NCBI RefSeq assembly: GCF_016583825.1
Contig: NZ_NRRV01000006.1
Location: 1 to 64,000 of the forward strand
Direction of reading: 5' to 3'
DNA: 64,000 nucleotides
From: Thiohalocapsa halophila
GTDB taxonomy: Bacteria > Pseudomonadota > Gammaproteobacteria > Chromatiales > Chromatiaceae
Positions 63,389 through 64,000 of this stretch are shown here, one piece after another. Each line of letters starts with the position of its first letter. Positions within the stretch are counted from its first letter, which is position 1. The translations under genes were made by a program, and so were the position numbers. The notes below the pieces were generated by a model. The model did not search any database, had not been told where the DNA came from, and saw only the letters and a list, made by a program, of their open reading frames with translations.

Positions 63389-64000
63389 ATGAGCCCCTGG
63401 CTCGCGCTCATCCTGGGCGGCATTCTGCTGGCCGGCCTGCTGCCGCTGGGCGTGCATCTGGGCTTTCGGGCGCCGCGCGTGCGCGCGGATCGCTCGCCGG
63501 CCGACCTCGGGCTCGCCTTCGAGGCGGTGCGCATCCCCACCGTCCGCGGCCGGTCCCTCGCCGGCTGGCTGCTGCCGGCGCCAGACTCGGCCGCGACCGT
63601 CGTCATGGTGCACGGCTGGGGCAGCAATGCCGACCAGATGCTGCCGCTGGCTTTGCCGCTGACCCGCGCCGGCTTCAATGTCCTGCTGTTCGACGTCCGC
63701 AACCATGGCGCGAGCGATGCGGACACCTTCTCCTCGCTGCCGCGCTTCGCCGAGGACCTCGCCGCGGCGATCACCTGGCTACAGCAGCACCGGCCGGCGC
63801 AGGCGGCCCGCCTCGCAGTGCTCGGCCACTCGGTGGGCGCCGGCGCCGCGCTGCTGGAGGCCACCCGCAACGCGTCCGTCAGCGCCGTGGTCAGCATCGG
63901 CGCCTTCGCCCACCCGGCCGAGGTGAACCGGCGCTACCTCGCGCAGGTGTACATGCCCAAGCCCGTGGTCTGGCTGGTGCGGCGCTATGTGGAGTGGCTG
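63389..64000 (+). CDS. Alpha/beta hydrolase (partial, cut by window end)
   Basis: 204 codons visible, continuing past the window. N-terminal hydrophobic anchor (about 3-24), then a hydrolase core: oxyanion loop HGWGSNADQM, NVLLFDVRNHGASD, and nucleophile elbow GHSVG. The layout resembles YhfK/BEM46-type membrane-associated hydrolases of unknown substrate. The catalytic Asp and His would lie beyond the window. Start at ATG 63389; no strong ribosome binding site. Confidence 0.8.
   Translation, partial: MSPWLALILGGILLAGLLPLGVHLGFRAPRVRADRSPADLGLAFEAVRIPTVRGRSLAGWLLPAPDSAATVVMVHGWGSNADQMLPLALPLTRAGFNVLLFDVRNHGASDADTFSSLPRFAEDLAAAITWLQQHRPAQAARLAVLGHSVGAGAALLEATRNASVSAVVSIGAFAHPAEVNRRYLAQVYMPKPVVWLVRRYVEWL

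Overview
The window is high-GC, densely packed chromosomal DNA from a gammaproteobacterium, most likely a sulfur-oxidising member of the Chromatiales (purple sulfur bacteria and relatives). The gene for a Gly/Tyr-rich sulfur globule envelope protein with its own promoter and terminator (54842-55398), a diheme cytochrome c / SHP / cytochrome b561 operon and an FNR-type regulator point that way. No photosynthesis genes are present, so phototrophy cannot be judged. I saw no tRNA, rRNA, CRISPR array, prophage or intact insertion sequence.

Layout. 1-7.5 kb: lysS, a SulP anion transporter with a universal stress protein, two related DUF29 genes, a Uma2-type nuclease and an exported tandem-thioredoxin protein. 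7.5-14.3 kb: murI (no conventional start codon), ygfZ, an RNase II-type exonuclease, a lone PD-(D/E)XK protein, a Mth938-like protein and a second Uma2. 14.5-21 kb: thiC behind a TPP riboswitch and followed by a nucleotidyltransferase fragment, an Ala-rich lipoprotein, a LOG-family protein and malate synthase G. 21.3-25.7 kb: a PepSY / response regulator / sensor kinase operon diverging from cytochrome b561-SHP-diheme cytochrome c. 25.8-32.4 kb: a frameshifted ATP-grasp gene, a glycine-zipper lipoprotein, a VPLPA-CTERM surface protein, a NarX/NarL-like pair and a rhodanese. 32.6-40.7 kb: NDUFA9-like and SDR proteins, a ribosome-hibernation-factor-like protein, a 1.2-kb stretch without a recognised gene, a Nei-type glycosylase, two membrane proteins and two conserved hypothetical proteins.

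40.9-46.0 kb holds the most unusual locus. A 70-residue exported-type peptide ends in four W-x-N motifs (WLN, WDN, WNN, WPN). It is followed by a GrrM/OscB-like radical SAM/SPASM maturase, which overlaps by 4 bases the gene for a 1243-residue, single-pass, Cys-rich extracytoplasmic protein that I cannot assign. It reads as a cyclophane (triceptide-type) RiPP system with a large, apparently undescribed partner.

46.2-52.6 kb carries cobalamin-linked genes on the minus strand (cobQ, a Cys-rich small protein, metH). 52.7-55.3 kb: dnaQ, fnr with an FNR box in its own promoter region, and the sulfur globule protein. 55.6-64 kb is a conserved housekeeping run (pyrG, eno, ftsB, ispD, ispF, truD), then a succinate-semialdehyde-type dehydrogenase and an alpha/beta hydrolase cut off by the window end. 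Short heptad tandem repeats recur at gene borders through the first 37 kb.
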